A stretch of DNA of 64,000 bases from Hyphomonadaceae bacterium (GTDB taxonomy: Bacteria > Pseudomonadota > Alphaproteobacteria > Caulobacterales > Hyphomonadaceae): contig JANSYM010000002.1 in assembly GCA_024742355.1 (NCBI GenBank), positions 186,001 through 250,000 on the forward strand, given 5' to 3'. The translations under genes were made by a program, and so were the position numbers. Each line of letters begins with the position of its first letter. The stretch's first letter is position 1. Below are positions 9,536 through 18,288 of the stretch, piece by piece. The notes beneath the pieces were generated by a model that did no database searches, was not told the DNA's origin, and saw nothing but the letters and a program-made list of their open reading frames with translations.

Positions 9536-10527
9536 CAGCCAATCCTCTCGCGCCGCAGGGTGCGGATCGGGCGGCCAGCTTGTACCTCGAATAGATAGCG
9601 CATGGTCATATCAGAACCGCGATAGGATACATTTGTTGAAACTTCTACAAGACTTGTGACGAGACCGAGGCGATCGGTCCGCACCAGGCCAGGATCAATA
9701 TTCTGTACCAGCGGGTCATTCGTCAGATCTTCGACGCTCGCCCAGCCCGTCACAGGGCGGGACGCGATCAATTCCCGCGCATCATCGACCGACAAGCCGC
9801 CAGCAAAGACCTGCTGCAAAAGAGGCGCGTGATGAATCTCGAGCGTGTTCACGTTCAGCACCTGCAACGGCGCGTCGTCCGGCAGTGCGCAGAGGACCGG
9901 GCGCAAGCGCGCAAATACCTCAGGTGTGTATCCGCGAATGCTGCGCAGCTCGTCCAGAGCGGTCAATTTCTGGCCAGATGTGCGATAAGACGGGACCTCG
10001 TTGAGATAATAACCGTCCTCAGCGCCGCCATTGCCTGGCACCGTGTCATCATCCATCCAATCTGTCAGGGCCGATGTGAGCGCCACCATGTCAGAGGCAT
10101 AACCATCCTCGATCAAGGCTGTCAGCAATCGCTGATAGGCTTGTTGCTGTCCGGTATCGGCAACCAGCCCGCCACCCTCGCTTCCTATTGTGAGCTTGTT
10201 GACATCAAAACAATTGGTGGCGTCCCGAACCGTGACGGCAAGCGCGCCATCATCGACAGGAATGATCTGAGGTTCGCCCAGACCGGGCATGCCAAGCACC
10301 AGCTTATTCTCGAGCGGTCCAAGGATAGCGGTTAAACGGGCTTTGGCGACCTCCTCTGCCGAGGCGGCGTAGAATGCGAGTTGGGCTTGAGCGTCCAATG
10401 CGCGAGACCGCATGGTCGCCTGCGTCACCGCCTGTGTCACGGCCAATGCAGCGACAGACATCGCAGCAACGATCATCATCACCGTCAGCAAAGCGGCGCC
10501 ACGTTCAGTATGACGCTTCGCGGTCAT
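9535..10527 (-). CDS. gspK: Type II secretion minor pseudopilin GspK
   Basis: From ATG at 10527 this is 330 residues. The prepilin leader MTAKRHTERG is followed by the hydrophobic segment AALLTVMMIVAAMSVAALAV. As is usual for GspK, the Glu at position +5 found in other pseudopilins is absent. The large globular domain has a helix-hairpin-helix-like region near the C-terminus (LSVDDARELIASRPVTGW) typical of GspK. GspK caps the pseudopilus tip with GspI and GspJ. A longer open frame to 10641 exists, but the 10527 ATG overlaps the gspJ stop in ATGA and gives a proper leader, so it is preferred. Confidence 0.95.
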   Translation of the reverse strand: MTAKRHTERGAALLTVMMIVAAMSVAALAVTQAVTQATMRSRALDAQAQLAFYAASAEEVAKARLTAILGPLENKLVLGMPGLGEPQIIPVDDGALAVTVRDATNCFDVNKLTIGSEGGGLVADTGQQQAYQRLLTALIEDGYASDMVALTSALTDWMDDDTVPGNGGAEDGYYLNEVPSYRTSGQKLTALDELRSIRGYTPEVFARLRPVLCALPDDAPLQVLNVNTLEIHHAPLLQQVFAGGLSVDDARELIASRPVTGWASVEDLTNDPLVQNIDPGLVRTDRLGLVTSLVEVSTNVSYRGSDMTMRYLFEVQAGRPIRTLRRERIG

Positions 10528-11159
10528 GTTCGACCTCCAGCGAGCGCGGCCAGTGACAAGTGCGTGCCATCTTCGAAAATGACCGTCATTTCGACCAGGT
10601 CCGGCAAAACATTGACGCTCTGTCCGGCGCCGCTCAGCCAATAATCCGAGACCTGGTCCCCGCGCTGAAAGCCAAGCTCGACGGTGCGGACATTGTTCAG
10701 CAATACGCGCGACGCGAGCGGCGTGCCCGACGTCGCGTCTGGCCGCAAATGCGCTTGGCGAATGAGGTCACCATTGCGCAAGACATATTGAACGGCTTGC
10801 AATCCGCTCCGTGGCTCGACAAATCCGGGATTCAGCCACCCGTCGCGCACGAAGTGCAAAAACGGCTCTTCGCCGCGCGGACGTTCGCCATACAGATTGA
10901 TGGACGCGGCCAGGCCATCACTGGGGCGGATGGAACGCGTGCTCATCGCCATGATGTCCTGCCGGATCAAACGCTGCGCGACATCAATCTGGCGGGTGAT
11001 CTGTTCCTGATCGCGAATTTGCTGGCTCGTCGTCGTCGCGCCGATCAACAGCGCCGCGCCCGCCGAGGACACGATGGCGAGAATGAACAGGGCGACCAGT
11101 GTCTCTGCCAGGGTGAACCCCGCCTGAGACGAACGCTGTGGCATGCGAGGCCGGCTCAT
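10524..11159 (-). CDS. gspJ: Type II secretion minor pseudopilin GspJ
   Basis: A 211-residue pseudopilin. The leader MSRPRMPQRSSQAG is followed by FTLAETLVALFILAIVSSAG, with Phe+1 and Glu+5 for cleavage and methylation by the prepilin peptidase. The rest forms the globular beta-rich tip domain (VELGFQRGDQ, WLSGAGQSVNVLPDLVEMTV). It assembles with GspI and GspK at the tip. It overlaps gspI and gspK by four bases on each side. Confidence 0.95.
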   Translation of the reverse strand: MSRPRMPQRSSQAGFTLAETLVALFILAIVSSAGAALLIGATTTSQQIRDQEQITRQIDVAQRLIRQDIMAMSTRSIRPSDGLAASINLYGERPRGEEPFLHFVRDGWLNPGFVEPRSGLQAVQYVLRNGDLIRQAHLRPDATSGTPLASRVLLNNVRTVELGFQRGDQVSDYWLSGAGQSVNVLPDLVEMTVIFEDGTHLSLAALAGGRT

Positions 11160-11590
11160 GGCTGAGGCTCCCCGGATTGGTTTGGCGGTGGCTCTGACTG
11201 GCCAGGCAGGTTGGAGGGGATGTATTTCAGGCTGATCAGGCTCGCCAGAACCTGTTCACTTTCAGCGGGTCGCACATCGATCCTGAGATTCTGCAATTGC
11301 CCGATCTCGGCGGGGCTGGTGGTGCGGGTCCAGACATAGGACCGCCCCATCTGGGCGCCCTGCCCGGTGACGATCCCGGCATCGAGGACGGTTTGCGACG
11401 CCATGGCGCGGGCCATCTCGTTCTCAGCCACGATGCGCGCGAACAGACGAGTCTCCAGGCTGGCCGCATTGCGATTGGCATCCGTCGTAACCTGCAAGAG
11501 CGGAATTGCGGCCATGGCGAGAATGCCCATCGCGGCGACGGTTTCGACCAGGCTGAACCCGGCCTGTCGGGAAGATCTAGCGTTCGACAA
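11156..11590 (-). CDS. gspI: Type II secretion minor pseudopilin GspI (TTG start)
   Basis: The open frame extends far upstream inside gspH, but the real start is inferred to be TTG at 11590. There a GGAGG lies six bases upstream, and the product begins MSNARSSRQAG before the cleavage site and FSLVETVAAMGILAMAAIPL. This gives 144 residues, normal for GspI. Phe+1 and Glu+5 are present. It overlaps the gspH 3' end by 14 bases in another frame, so translation is likely coupled. Role: minor pseudopilin of the tip complex. Confidence 0.9.
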   Translation of the reverse strand: MSNARSSRQAGFSLVETVAAMGILAMAAIPLLQVTTDANRNAASLETRLFARIVAENEMARAMASQTVLDAGIVTGQGAQMGRSYVWTRTTSPAEIGQLQNLRIDVRPAESEQVLASLISLKYIPSNLPGQSEPPPNQSGEPQP

Positions 11591-12044
11591 GAACCACCTC
11601 CCCGGTCTCGAGGAGCGCGATTTCGATGCGGACACCGCGCGCGCGCAACTGAAATTCCGCTGGTTGAACAATGCCGGTCGGATCAAATACCAGTTCCGGC
11701 CAGCCCTCTGGCCGCGGCTGCGCATCGGTATCGAACGAAATCTCCATGGCGCGCGGCAAGGCCTCCGGTCGCCCCTGGGGTCGCCAGCCATCGCGGCGCC
11801 ATTGCACCAGAGCGTAGCCGCCATCGGTCAGCTTCAATCCCACAGGCTGACCGGCAAAGATGGCTTGTTCCTGCGCATCCCGGAGGACGGTTGCGAACGC
11901 CTGCGCGCTTGCCTGCTCTTCGGTCGGTCGCTGGGGCAGAGTCAGAGTGACAATACCCGCGGTCAATCCAATGATGAACAGCACCGTCATGACTTCGACC
12001 AAAGTCATGCCTCTCTGGGACATATGGCGGCGCGCGGCGTTCAA
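11577..12044 (-). CDS. gspH: Type II secretion minor pseudopilin GspH
   Basis: A 155-residue pseudopilin with the cleavage region QRG|MTLVEVMTVLFIIGLTAG. The +1 residue is Met instead of the usual Phe, and Glu+5 is present. The start is uncertain: TTG at 12044 gives a 12-residue basic leader like those of its neighbours, while ATG at 12023 gives a five-residue leader; neither has a good Shine-Dalgarno. The globular part ends FQLRARGVRIEIALLETGEVVLVER. GspH is a minor pseudopilin near the pseudopilus tip. Confidence 0.92.
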   Translation of the reverse strand: MNAARRHMSQRGMTLVEVMTVLFIIGLTAGIVTLTLPQRPTEEQASAQAFATVLRDAQEQAIFAGQPVGLKLTDGGYALVQWRRDGWRPQGRPEALPRAMEISFDTDAQPRPEGWPELVFDPTGIVQPAEFQLRARGVRIEIALLETGEVVLVER

Positions 12045-12079
12045 GATTTTCTACTTTCGATCAGAGCAAGGAAAGCGGT

Positions 12080-12535
12080 CTAGATGTCCCAAATGCTGAT
12101 ATCAGCATTGTCCTCTTCACCGCCTTCGCGCCCATCAGCGCCAAGTGAGAAAAGGTCATATGGGCGACCATCATCACCCGGGACTTCGTAAATGTACGGA
12201 CGCCCCCAGGGATCGTCGGGAAGCTTCTGGATGTAACCACCTGGCCGATAGCGATTGCCGTCCGGCGCATTGTCCGGCTTGGTCACAAGCGCTTCCAGCC
12301 CCTGCTGCTGCGTCGGAAACGCGAACATGTCGCCATTATACGATTGCAAGGCACCCGACAGGCGCGTGATATCGGTCGCTGCCTTGGTCGTGCGGCCTTG
12401 GCTCATCGCGCCGGTGACATTGATCAAGACTATGGTCGAGAGCAGACCGATAATGAACACCACCACCATGATCTCGGTCAGGGTAAAACCGCGTTGGCGG
12501 TTGCGACGTTGGGTTTTGAGATTTTTCATATTCAT
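12080..12535 (-). CDS. gspG: Type II secretion major pseudopilin GspG
   Basis: A 151-residue major pseudopilin. A basic leader ending RNRQRG precedes FTLTEIMVVVFIIGLLSTIV (Phe+1, Glu+5). The GspG signature follows: QSYNGDMFAFPTQQQGLEAL, then DPWGRPYIYEVPG, and an acidic C-terminal loop (GADGREGGEEDNADI) that holds the structural calcium in the family. It polymerises into the pseudopilus that pushes substrate through the secretin. Two in-frame ATGs (12535, 12529) share one GAGGAAG; the second has better spacing. It is five bases from gspF. Confidence 0.97.
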   Translation of the reverse strand: MNMKNLKTQRRNRQRGFTLTEIMVVVFIIGLLSTIVLINVTGAMSQGRTTKAATDITRLSGALQSYNGDMFAFPTQQQGLEALVTKPDNAPDGNRYRPGGYIQKLPDDPWGRPYIYEVPGDDGRPYDLFSLGADGREGGEEDNADISIWDI

Positions 12536-12540
12536 CTTCC

Positions 12541-13752
12541 TCAGGCACCAATTGCCATCGTGTTAAGCTGTAGAATGGGCAGCATGATGGCCAAGACAAT
12601 CAGGGCGACAACCCCGGCGAGCATTACGATCAGGAGCGGTTCCAGCAGGCCGAGGGCAACCGTTGCATTGCTGTCGAGCTCCTCCTCCATATAGTCGGCG
12701 GCACGCGAGGTCATCGCCGGCAAGTCTCCGCCGCGCTCGCCGCTGGCCACCATATGCACCAACATCGGCGGAAACGCCCCGGTCTGGCGCATCGCGCGAT
12801 TGAGCGTCTGTCCCTCTTCAACTTGGCGCCGCACAGTCACAGCGGCTTGGCGGAACACTTCATTGCCAACTGATCCTTTCGCCGCGACCAGCGCGTCCGG
12901 CACGGTTGCGCCACTTCCGGACAGGGTTGCGAATGTGCGCGCGAACTGGGCCGCATTGGCGCTGCGAATGACCTTGCCGAACAAAGGCAGGCGCAGGACC
13001 AGCTTGTCCCATCGCATCTTGATGGCAGGCGTTTGGAATGCGCCGCGTAGCAACCAGATTCCGAGCCCTATGGCGGGCAAAATGATCAATCCCCAGCCGC
13101 GCATGAACTCCGACACGCCGATGACGGCATTGGTCAGCGGCGGCAGCTCCTGGCCGAGGGTTTCAAACTGCTCGATCACCGCGGGCACCACGAAAATGAG
13201 GAGCAGCACAACCACCACCATCGCCACGCAGGCGAGCACGGCGGGATAGATCAGGGCAGACAACAACTTGTTGCGAAGCTTGCGCGACTTTTCCAGGTGT
13301 GTGGCCAGGCGCTCCATGACATCGCCGAGTCGACCAGACGACTGCCCGGCCGCAACGACGGCGCGGTAATATGGCGGGAAGGCTTTCGATGACTGACTCA
13401 GAGCTTCGGAGAAAGAGTAGCCTTCCTGGACACTGCCGCGCACCCCCATCAGGACACGGCGCGTGCCAGGCTTTTCAGCCTCACCGGCAATCGCGCCGAG
13501 GGCCTCTTCCACGGTTGCGCCTGATTTGATCAGCATCGCCAATTGCCGCGTGGTGAGGACCAGGTCATTGCTCGAGAGCGACCCGCGGCCGGCGCTACGG
13601 CTTGCCGACTTTTGGCGCGTTTCCTTGACGTCGAGCGGCGACAACTGGCGCAGGCGCAGCTCTTTGCGGGCTGAGCGCGCGGAATCAGCGGTGATGACGC
13701 CGGTCGCGCGTTTGCCGTCGGCACCGATGGCGACATAGTCATAGACTGCCAT
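12541..13752 (-). CDS. gspF: Type II secretion inner-membrane platform protein GspF
   Basis: A 403-residue polytopic protein with the duplicated GspF domain (about residues 70-195 and 272-395). There are three membrane segments, near 170-190 (LIYPAVLACVAMVVVVLLLIFVV), 220-238 and 375-395 (LLIVMLAGVVALIVLAIMLPI). The first domain contains LAMLIKSGATVEEALG and the second FARTFATLSGSGATVPDAL, the repeated pattern of the family. GspF forms the centre of the platform around GspE. It lies three bases after gspE. Confidence 0.97.
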   Translation of the reverse strand: MAVYDYVAIGADGKRATGVITADSARSARKELRLRQLSPLDVKETRQKSASRSAGRGSLSSNDLVLTTRQLAMLIKSGATVEEALGAIAGEAEKPGTRRVLMGVRGSVQEGYSFSEALSQSSKAFPPYYRAVVAAGQSSGRLGDVMERLATHLEKSRKLRNKLLSALIYPAVLACVAMVVVVLLLIFVVPAVIEQFETLGQELPPLTNAVIGVSEFMRGWGLIILPAIGLGIWLLRGAFQTPAIKMRWDKLVLRLPLFGKVIRSANAAQFARTFATLSGSGATVPDALVAAKGSVGNEVFRQAAVTVRRQVEEGQTLNRAMRQTGAFPPMLVHMVASGERGGDLPAMTSRAADYMEEELDSNATVALGLLEPLLIVMLAGVVALIVLAIMLPILQLNTMAIGA

Positions 13753-13755
13753 CGC

Positions 13756-15243
13756 CTAGTGCTCCTCTTCGCGCCGGCAGACCCGCAAGACTTCCTCTAC
13801 GCTGGTCTGCCCTGCCTTCACATAGCGCGCCGCATTTCGGAACAGCGTATCATGTTCCGCGAAGGCCATGTTCTGGATATCGTCTTCAGACCCATCGGCC
13901 CGGATGAGGTCGCGCAAGGCGCTATTCACCGAGATCAGCTCATAAACACCCAGCCGGCCACTATAGCCGGTATTGTTGCAGGCCATGCAGCCAACCGGGC
14001 GCCAGAGCTGCGGCGCCTCGTCCTGGCTGAGGCCAAACATGGCAAGCTCTTCCGGGGTCGAGCCGTGCGGCGTGCGGCAATGTTCACACAGCTTGCGCAC
14101 CAGGCGCTGGGCAATCACCGCTTTGAGGGTCGCAGCCAGAACATATGGCTCAATCCCCATATCGCGCAGGCGCTGGATCGCTCCGGCGGCGCTATTGGTG
14201 TGTACGGTGGAAAGGACCGGGCGACCGGTCGAGGCAAATTCGAACGCCACTTTGGCGGTTTCGAGGTCACGAATCTCGCCGACCATGACCACGTCCGGGT
14301 CGTGCCGCAAAATCGCGCGCAACGTCGCCGCAAAGGTCAGGCCGACCTTGTGATGCATCTGGGTCTGGCTGATGCCTTCGAGACCGTATTCGATCGGATC
14401 CTCGAGCGTCATCACATTGCGTTCGCCATTGTTCAGGACAGACAGAGCGGAATAGAGCGTGGTGGTCTTGCCCGAGCCGGTTGGGCCGGTGACCAGGGTG
14501 ATGCCGTTCGGCTGGGCCAGGATGTCCCGAACCCGTGCCAGGGTGACCTCATCCATGCCCAGCTCGTCGAGCCCGAGCAGCGCGTTGCGGGTATCGAGCA
14601 GGCGCATGGTGACACGTTCGCCATAGCGGCTCGGCAGTGTCGAGACGCGGACATCAATGCTCCGTCCGCCTATGGACAGCGAAATACGGCCATCCTGCGG
14701 AATCCGCTTCTCGGCAATGTCGAGGCGCGCCATGACCTTGATCCGGGAGGTCAGCGGCGCTGCCAGGCGACGCGTTGGCGTCAGGACTTCCTGCAAAACG
14801 CCATCAATCCGGTAGCGCACCGAAAGATTGTCCTCGTGCGGCTCAATATGGATGTCTGACGCCTTGCGATTGACCGCTTCATAGATCAACCCATTGATCA
14901 GCCGGATGACCGGCGCATCATCATCGCCGTCGAGCAGGTCTGCGGTTTCCGGGATGCCATCGACCAGGCTGGCCAGCCCGCCCTGATTGTCGAGCGCGGC
15001 CTCGGCTTCATCGCCGCTGACGCCGTCGCGAGCATAATGCTCGGTCAATGCCCGTTCAAATTCCTGCGCTTCCATGGCCTGTAATTGCAACGGCCGGCGC
15101 AACACGCGGCGCGCTTCGATCAGGCTGTAGGGATCAACACCATTCCTGACGCCGAGCCGCACTTCATCGCCCTGCCCGGCCAGCACGACCACGCCCTTGT
15201 CGCGGGCAAAGGAATAGGAGAGATCTGTATCAGGCAGGCTCAT
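13756..15243 (-). CDS. gspE: Type II secretion ATPase GspE
   Basis: A 495-residue cytoplasmic secretion ATPase. The N1E domain contacts GspL. Visible motifs are Walker A GPTGSGKTTTLYS (about 252-264), Asp box MTLEDPIEYGL, Walker B DPDVVMVGEIRD, the His box STVHTNSA, and a C-terminal zinc-binding module with two CxxC pairs (CEHC and CMAC) separated by about 30 residues. ATP hydrolysis drives pseudopilus extension. The spacing to gspD (39 bp) and gspF (3 bp) fits one operon. Confidence 0.98.
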   Translation of the reverse strand: MSLPDTDLSYSFARDKGVVVLAGQGDEVRLGVRNGVDPYSLIEARRVLRRPLQLQAMEAQEFERALTEHYARDGVSGDEAEAALDNQGGLASLVDGIPETADLLDGDDDAPVIRLINGLIYEAVNRKASDIHIEPHEDNLSVRYRIDGVLQEVLTPTRRLAAPLTSRIKVMARLDIAEKRIPQDGRISLSIGGRSIDVRVSTLPSRYGERVTMRLLDTRNALLGLDELGMDEVTLARVRDILAQPNGITLVTGPTGSGKTTTLYSALSVLNNGERNVMTLEDPIEYGLEGISQTQMHHKVGLTFAATLRAILRHDPDVVMVGEIRDLETAKVAFEFASTGRPVLSTVHTNSAAGAIQRLRDMGIEPYVLAATLKAVIAQRLVRKLCEHCRTPHGSTPEELAMFGLSQDEAPQLWRPVGCMACNNTGYSGRLGVYELISVNSALRDLIRADGSEDDIQNMAFAEHDTLFRNAARYVKAGQTSVEEVLRVCRREEEH

Positions 15244-15282
15244 AATCTAGCTGTACACCGTTTCAGGGCGGAGTTTGAGCCC

Positions 15283-17217
15283 CTAGTCTAGCGGTGGCTC
15301 TGAACCGAGGACCGAACCGATAAAGGCATCGAGATCGGAGATGCCATCCTCATCGCCTTCACGTAACAGTTCTTCGGCGCGAATGTAGCGATAATTGCGC
15401 GAGGTCACAGCGCGCGCGTCATCGCGATCGCGGACGATGGTCGGACGGATGAACACCATCAGGTTGGTGCGATCGTAAGTGGTGCCTTCTGACTTGAACA
15501 GGTTTCCAACCACGGGAATATCACCCGCGATCGGGACTTTCGAGTTCACCGTCTCGTCGGTTTGCTCAATCAGGCCGCCAATCACGATGATCTCACCATC
15601 ATCAGCCAGGACATTGGTGGTGATCTGGCGCTGGTTGGTGACAAAATCATCGGTGCCGCTGCTGAGCGTGGTCGAGATGCTCGACACCTCCTGGAAAATA
15701 TCCAGCCGGATCGTGTCGTCGGCAGAAATCTTTGGCGTGACGCGCAGGATGATACCGACATCCTGACGGGTTACAGTGCGGAACGGATTGCTATTGTCCG
15801 AGCTCAGTGTTTCCCCCGTCGTGACCGGGATTTGTTGGCCAACCAGCAATTCCGACGTGCCATTGTCGAGTGTCATGTTGAACGGTTTGGAGAGAACCTT
15901 TGACTGCGTGTCCTTCTCGATCGCCGTGAGGATGGCTCCAAACAGCGTGTCGCCGTCGCGGCCACCGAAACCGATCGAAGCCCCGTCCAGACCGAGCAAC
16001 GACGACACCGCGCCCTCTGTGAACGGATTGGTGCCTCCGAACACGCTCGGGTCTGCAACCGCACCAGCGAGCGACAGAAGGTTCGGGGCCGAGCGCGAAA
16101 AATTGGTGCTCAGGAAGGGAACCGTCGACTCCCCGGTGCCCGACAGCAGGAACTGCACGCCAAGTTCGCGCGCCGTATTGTCTGACATCTCCACGATAAT
16201 CGCTTCGACCAGGACTTGTGCCCGGCGCTTGTCGAGCGCTTCGACGACACGTTCCATGGCCAGGATCGTGTCCGGCGAGGCACTGATGACCAGCGAATTG
16301 GTCGGCGCATGGTGCGCAATCGTGGCGCCAGGCGTCTGAACATCGCCCGGGGCAGACTGTTCCGCCATGGTTTCGGCGAGCCGTTCGAGAATGGGCACGA
16401 TGTCGACCGCATCGGAATTCTTCAGCTCGATGACGCGAAGGCTGTCGCGCACCGGATCGGTCTTGTCGAGCTCCTGCGCGACACGAATGGCGCGTTGCAC
16501 CGTCGCCTCGTCGCCGCGAATGACGATTGAATTGGAACTGGTTGAGGCGGATACTTCAAATCGATTTCCCGGACTATCATCGCGATCGCTCAGCAATTCG
16601 GACAAGATGCTCTGGATTTCGCGGGCAGGAACATTGCGCAGCTCAACCGTCTCTACCTTTGTGCGATCATCTGAATCCAGGCCCGCCACGATCTCTCTGA
16701 GACGCGGCATGTTTGATGAATAATCAACCAGAACCAGCGTGTTAGAGCGCGCATTGGCGACCACCTGGCCTTGCGCGTCGATCAGTGGCTTGACCATTTG
16801 CGCGGCTTCGATGGCGCTGAAATTATCGAGCTTGAAGACTTCGGTGATAAAGGCGTTCGGCCCGGTATTGACGCTCCCGGCTTCGCCAATGGCGGCCTGT
16901 TCCGGGACGATGCGATAAACGCCCCGCCCTGCCGGTATCGCCGCAAAGCCATGCACGCGCAGCGTCGACAGGAAGACCTGGAACACTTCATTGGTGGACA
17001 TCGGCGCCTGCGACATGACGGTGACCTTGGTGCGCCGGACATCCGGATGCAGGATGAAGGTGTAGCCAGTAATGATCGACACATCATCGATCAGTGCCGT
17101 GATCTCAACATCATTGAGGCTGAGCACATGCCTCGCCGCCTGTGGTGAATTCATCTCCGCTGACGCATAGCCTCCAGCGGCCAGCGCAATCGCAGATGCA
17201 GCAATCAATCTCTTCAT
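15283..17217 (-). CDS. gspD: Type II secretion outer-membrane secretin GspD
   Basis: A 644-residue secretin with a signal peptide (MKRLIAASAIALAAGGYASA). The N0 domain follows (ITGYTFILHPDVR), then N1-N3 repeats with the typical NTLVLVDYSSNMPRLREIV and TNSLVISASPDTI elements, then the secretin core (VLVEAIIVEMSDNTARELGVQF; LSKPFNMTLDNGTSELLVGQQIPV; VGIILRVTPKIS; IIVIGGLIEQ; VPIAGDIPVVGNLF). It forms the gated outer-membrane channel. No pilotin gene is identified; the operon lipoprotein at 6647-7138 is only a positional candidate. Confidence 0.98.
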   Translation of the reverse strand: MKRLIAASAIALAAGGYASAEMNSPQAARHVLSLNDVEITALIDDVSIITGYTFILHPDVRRTKVTVMSQAPMSTNEVFQVFLSTLRVHGFAAIPAGRGVYRIVPEQAAIGEAGSVNTGPNAFITEVFKLDNFSAIEAAQMVKPLIDAQGQVVANARSNTLVLVDYSSNMPRLREIVAGLDSDDRTKVETVELRNVPAREIQSILSELLSDRDDSPGNRFEVSASTSSNSIVIRGDEATVQRAIRVAQELDKTDPVRDSLRVIELKNSDAVDIVPILERLAETMAEQSAPGDVQTPGATIAHHAPTNSLVISASPDTILAMERVVEALDKRRAQVLVEAIIVEMSDNTARELGVQFLLSGTGESTVPFLSTNFSRSAPNLLSLAGAVADPSVFGGTNPFTEGAVSSLLGLDGASIGFGGRDGDTLFGAILTAIEKDTQSKVLSKPFNMTLDNGTSELLVGQQIPVTTGETLSSDNSNPFRTVTRQDVGIILRVTPKISADDTIRLDIFQEVSSISTTLSSGTDDFVTNQRQITTNVLADDGEIIVIGGLIEQTDETVNSKVPIAGDIPVVGNLFKSEGTTYDRTNLMVFIRPTIVRDRDDARAVTSRNYRYIRAEELLREGDEDGISDLDAFIGSVLGSEPPLD

Positions 17218-17226
17218 CGGGATACC

Positions 17227-18123
17227 TTACTCACCAAACCTTAAACGAACGGTCCGCGGCGTTCCGTTCCTGTTTATCTCTAAAACCGCTGTTTGTATTG
17301 AAGAAATGCGGTCGATCACGTCGGTCATATCCAGATTATCGACCGAGGTGCCATTAATTTGCAGCAACACATCGCCAGGTTCGAGGCCGGCCTGTCGCAT
17401 GATGTCGGCGCTTCCGATCGGATTCAGGCGATACCCGCTCAAGGTGCCATTGGTCATGACCGGTCCGGCATTGATCGCGCCGAACAGCACATCTGGTCCC
17501 GCCAATTGTCCTTCAATGACGTCAGATGTCTCGGGTTCAGCTGCGGGCGTTTCAGGGCCACCATCGTCCGTTGCATCGGTGACAATCTGCGAGTCATCGG
17601 TAATCACGGACAGGCCAGCGCCGCGTCCACCCAGCATCAGAGTTTCATCGGCGCCATCACGGTTAATGATCACACGATCCGAGAGAATTCTTTCCAACAC
17701 CACGCCAGGCAGAATCTGGTCACCGACCCGGTAATTTTTGCCGATCCCGTCCGGCGTACGAATGATCGCATTTCCGGCGCCGTCCCCTTCGGTCGACATG
17801 CGGAGGCCATCCAGTTGCAGGTTCAGGCTCGTTTCAGGGACATCCTGAACAACAAGTTCGACCTCGCCTTGATCAAACGGGTTTTGTGTAATCAGGACCG
17901 ATCGATCGGTTGAGATGGCCAGCGTGCTGCTGGTCCCGCGCATTGGCGTTGGTAGCGGGCGATCTGTATAAGTCGCGACAGAGTCAGACGGAGACGCGAT
18001 GACCCAAACCAAGCGCGCCGCGAGCAAAGCCACGACCACGACCAGACCCAGCTCAATCGCCAGGCGCGCAGGACGCTCCACTGCGTTCAATCGTTCCAGG
18101 GCCGTTTGGGCGGCACTCGCCAT
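17227..18123 (-). CDS. gspC: Type II secretion coupling protein GspC
   Basis: A 298-residue bitopic protein with an N-terminal membrane helix (about residues 22-44), a homology region (STDRSVLITQNPFDQGEVE, then LQLDGLRMS), and a C-terminal PDZ-like domain (about 205-298: GYRLNPIGSADIMRQAGLEPGDVLLQINGTSV). GspC links the inner-membrane platform to the secretin and helps select substrates through its PDZ domain. It is the first gene of the operon. ATG at 18123 has GGAGA seven bases upstream, and a hairpin terminator plus TTAACC repeats separate it from the receptor gene upstream. Confidence 0.95.
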   Translation of the reverse strand: MASAAQTALERLNAVERPARLAIELGLVVVVALLAARLVWVIASPSDSVATYTDRPLPTPMRGTSSTLAISTDRSVLITQNPFDQGEVELVVQDVPETSLNLQLDGLRMSTEGDGAGNAIIRTPDGIGKNYRVGDQILPGVVLERILSDRVIINRDGADETLMLGGRGAGLSVITDDSQIVTDATDDGGPETPAAEPETSDVIEGQLAGPDVLFGAINAGPVMTNGTLSGYRLNPIGSADIMRQAGLEPGDVLLQINGTSVDNLDMTDVIDRISSIQTAVLEINRNGTPRTVRLRFGE

Positions 18124-18147
18124 ACCGGTCTCTCCTAACCCCCAGAC

Positions 18148-18159
18148 TTAACCTTAACC
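18148..18159 (-). promoter_or_regulatory. Tandem TTAACC repeats in the gspC leader
   Basis: Two perfect head-to-tail TTAACC hexamers (GGTTAA on the coding strand) lie 25-36 bases before the gspC start, between the terminator of the receptor gene and the secretion operon. They resemble two CtrA half-sites but the spacing is two bases, not the seven of a CtrA box, so no regulator is assigned. Confidence 0.3.
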
Positions 18160-18202
18160 CTAGGCGCTAATCACGTGTTTTGTCACGCTTAATTCTAAGA
18201 AA

Positions 18203-18243
18203 CGAACCCTCACAACTCAGTTAATAGCAGTTGTCAGGGTTCG
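18203..18243 (-). terminator. Intrinsic terminator after the TonB-dependent receptor gene
   Basis: Arms CGAACCCT (18203-18210) and AGGGTTCG (18236-18243) pair over eight bases and are extended by ACAACT/AGTTGT after a single C-C mismatch, giving a 41-nt hairpin. On the minus strand it is followed by TTTCTT. It lies 45 bases past the receptor stop and would insulate the secretion operon. Confidence 0.7.
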
Positions 18244-18288
18244 TCTTGATTGTTCACTATTTCCGATGATCAATCGTTGTGATCTCTC

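Noticed and set aside
10528-10641. Upstream extension of gspK
   Set aside because: It overlaps gspJ and would put 38 residues ahead of a normal prepilin leader; the ATGA overlap at 10524-10527 is the better start.
13759-14859. 366-residue plus-strand open frame opposite gspE
   Set aside because: Shadow frame of a certain gene; composition and lack of motifs argue against coding.
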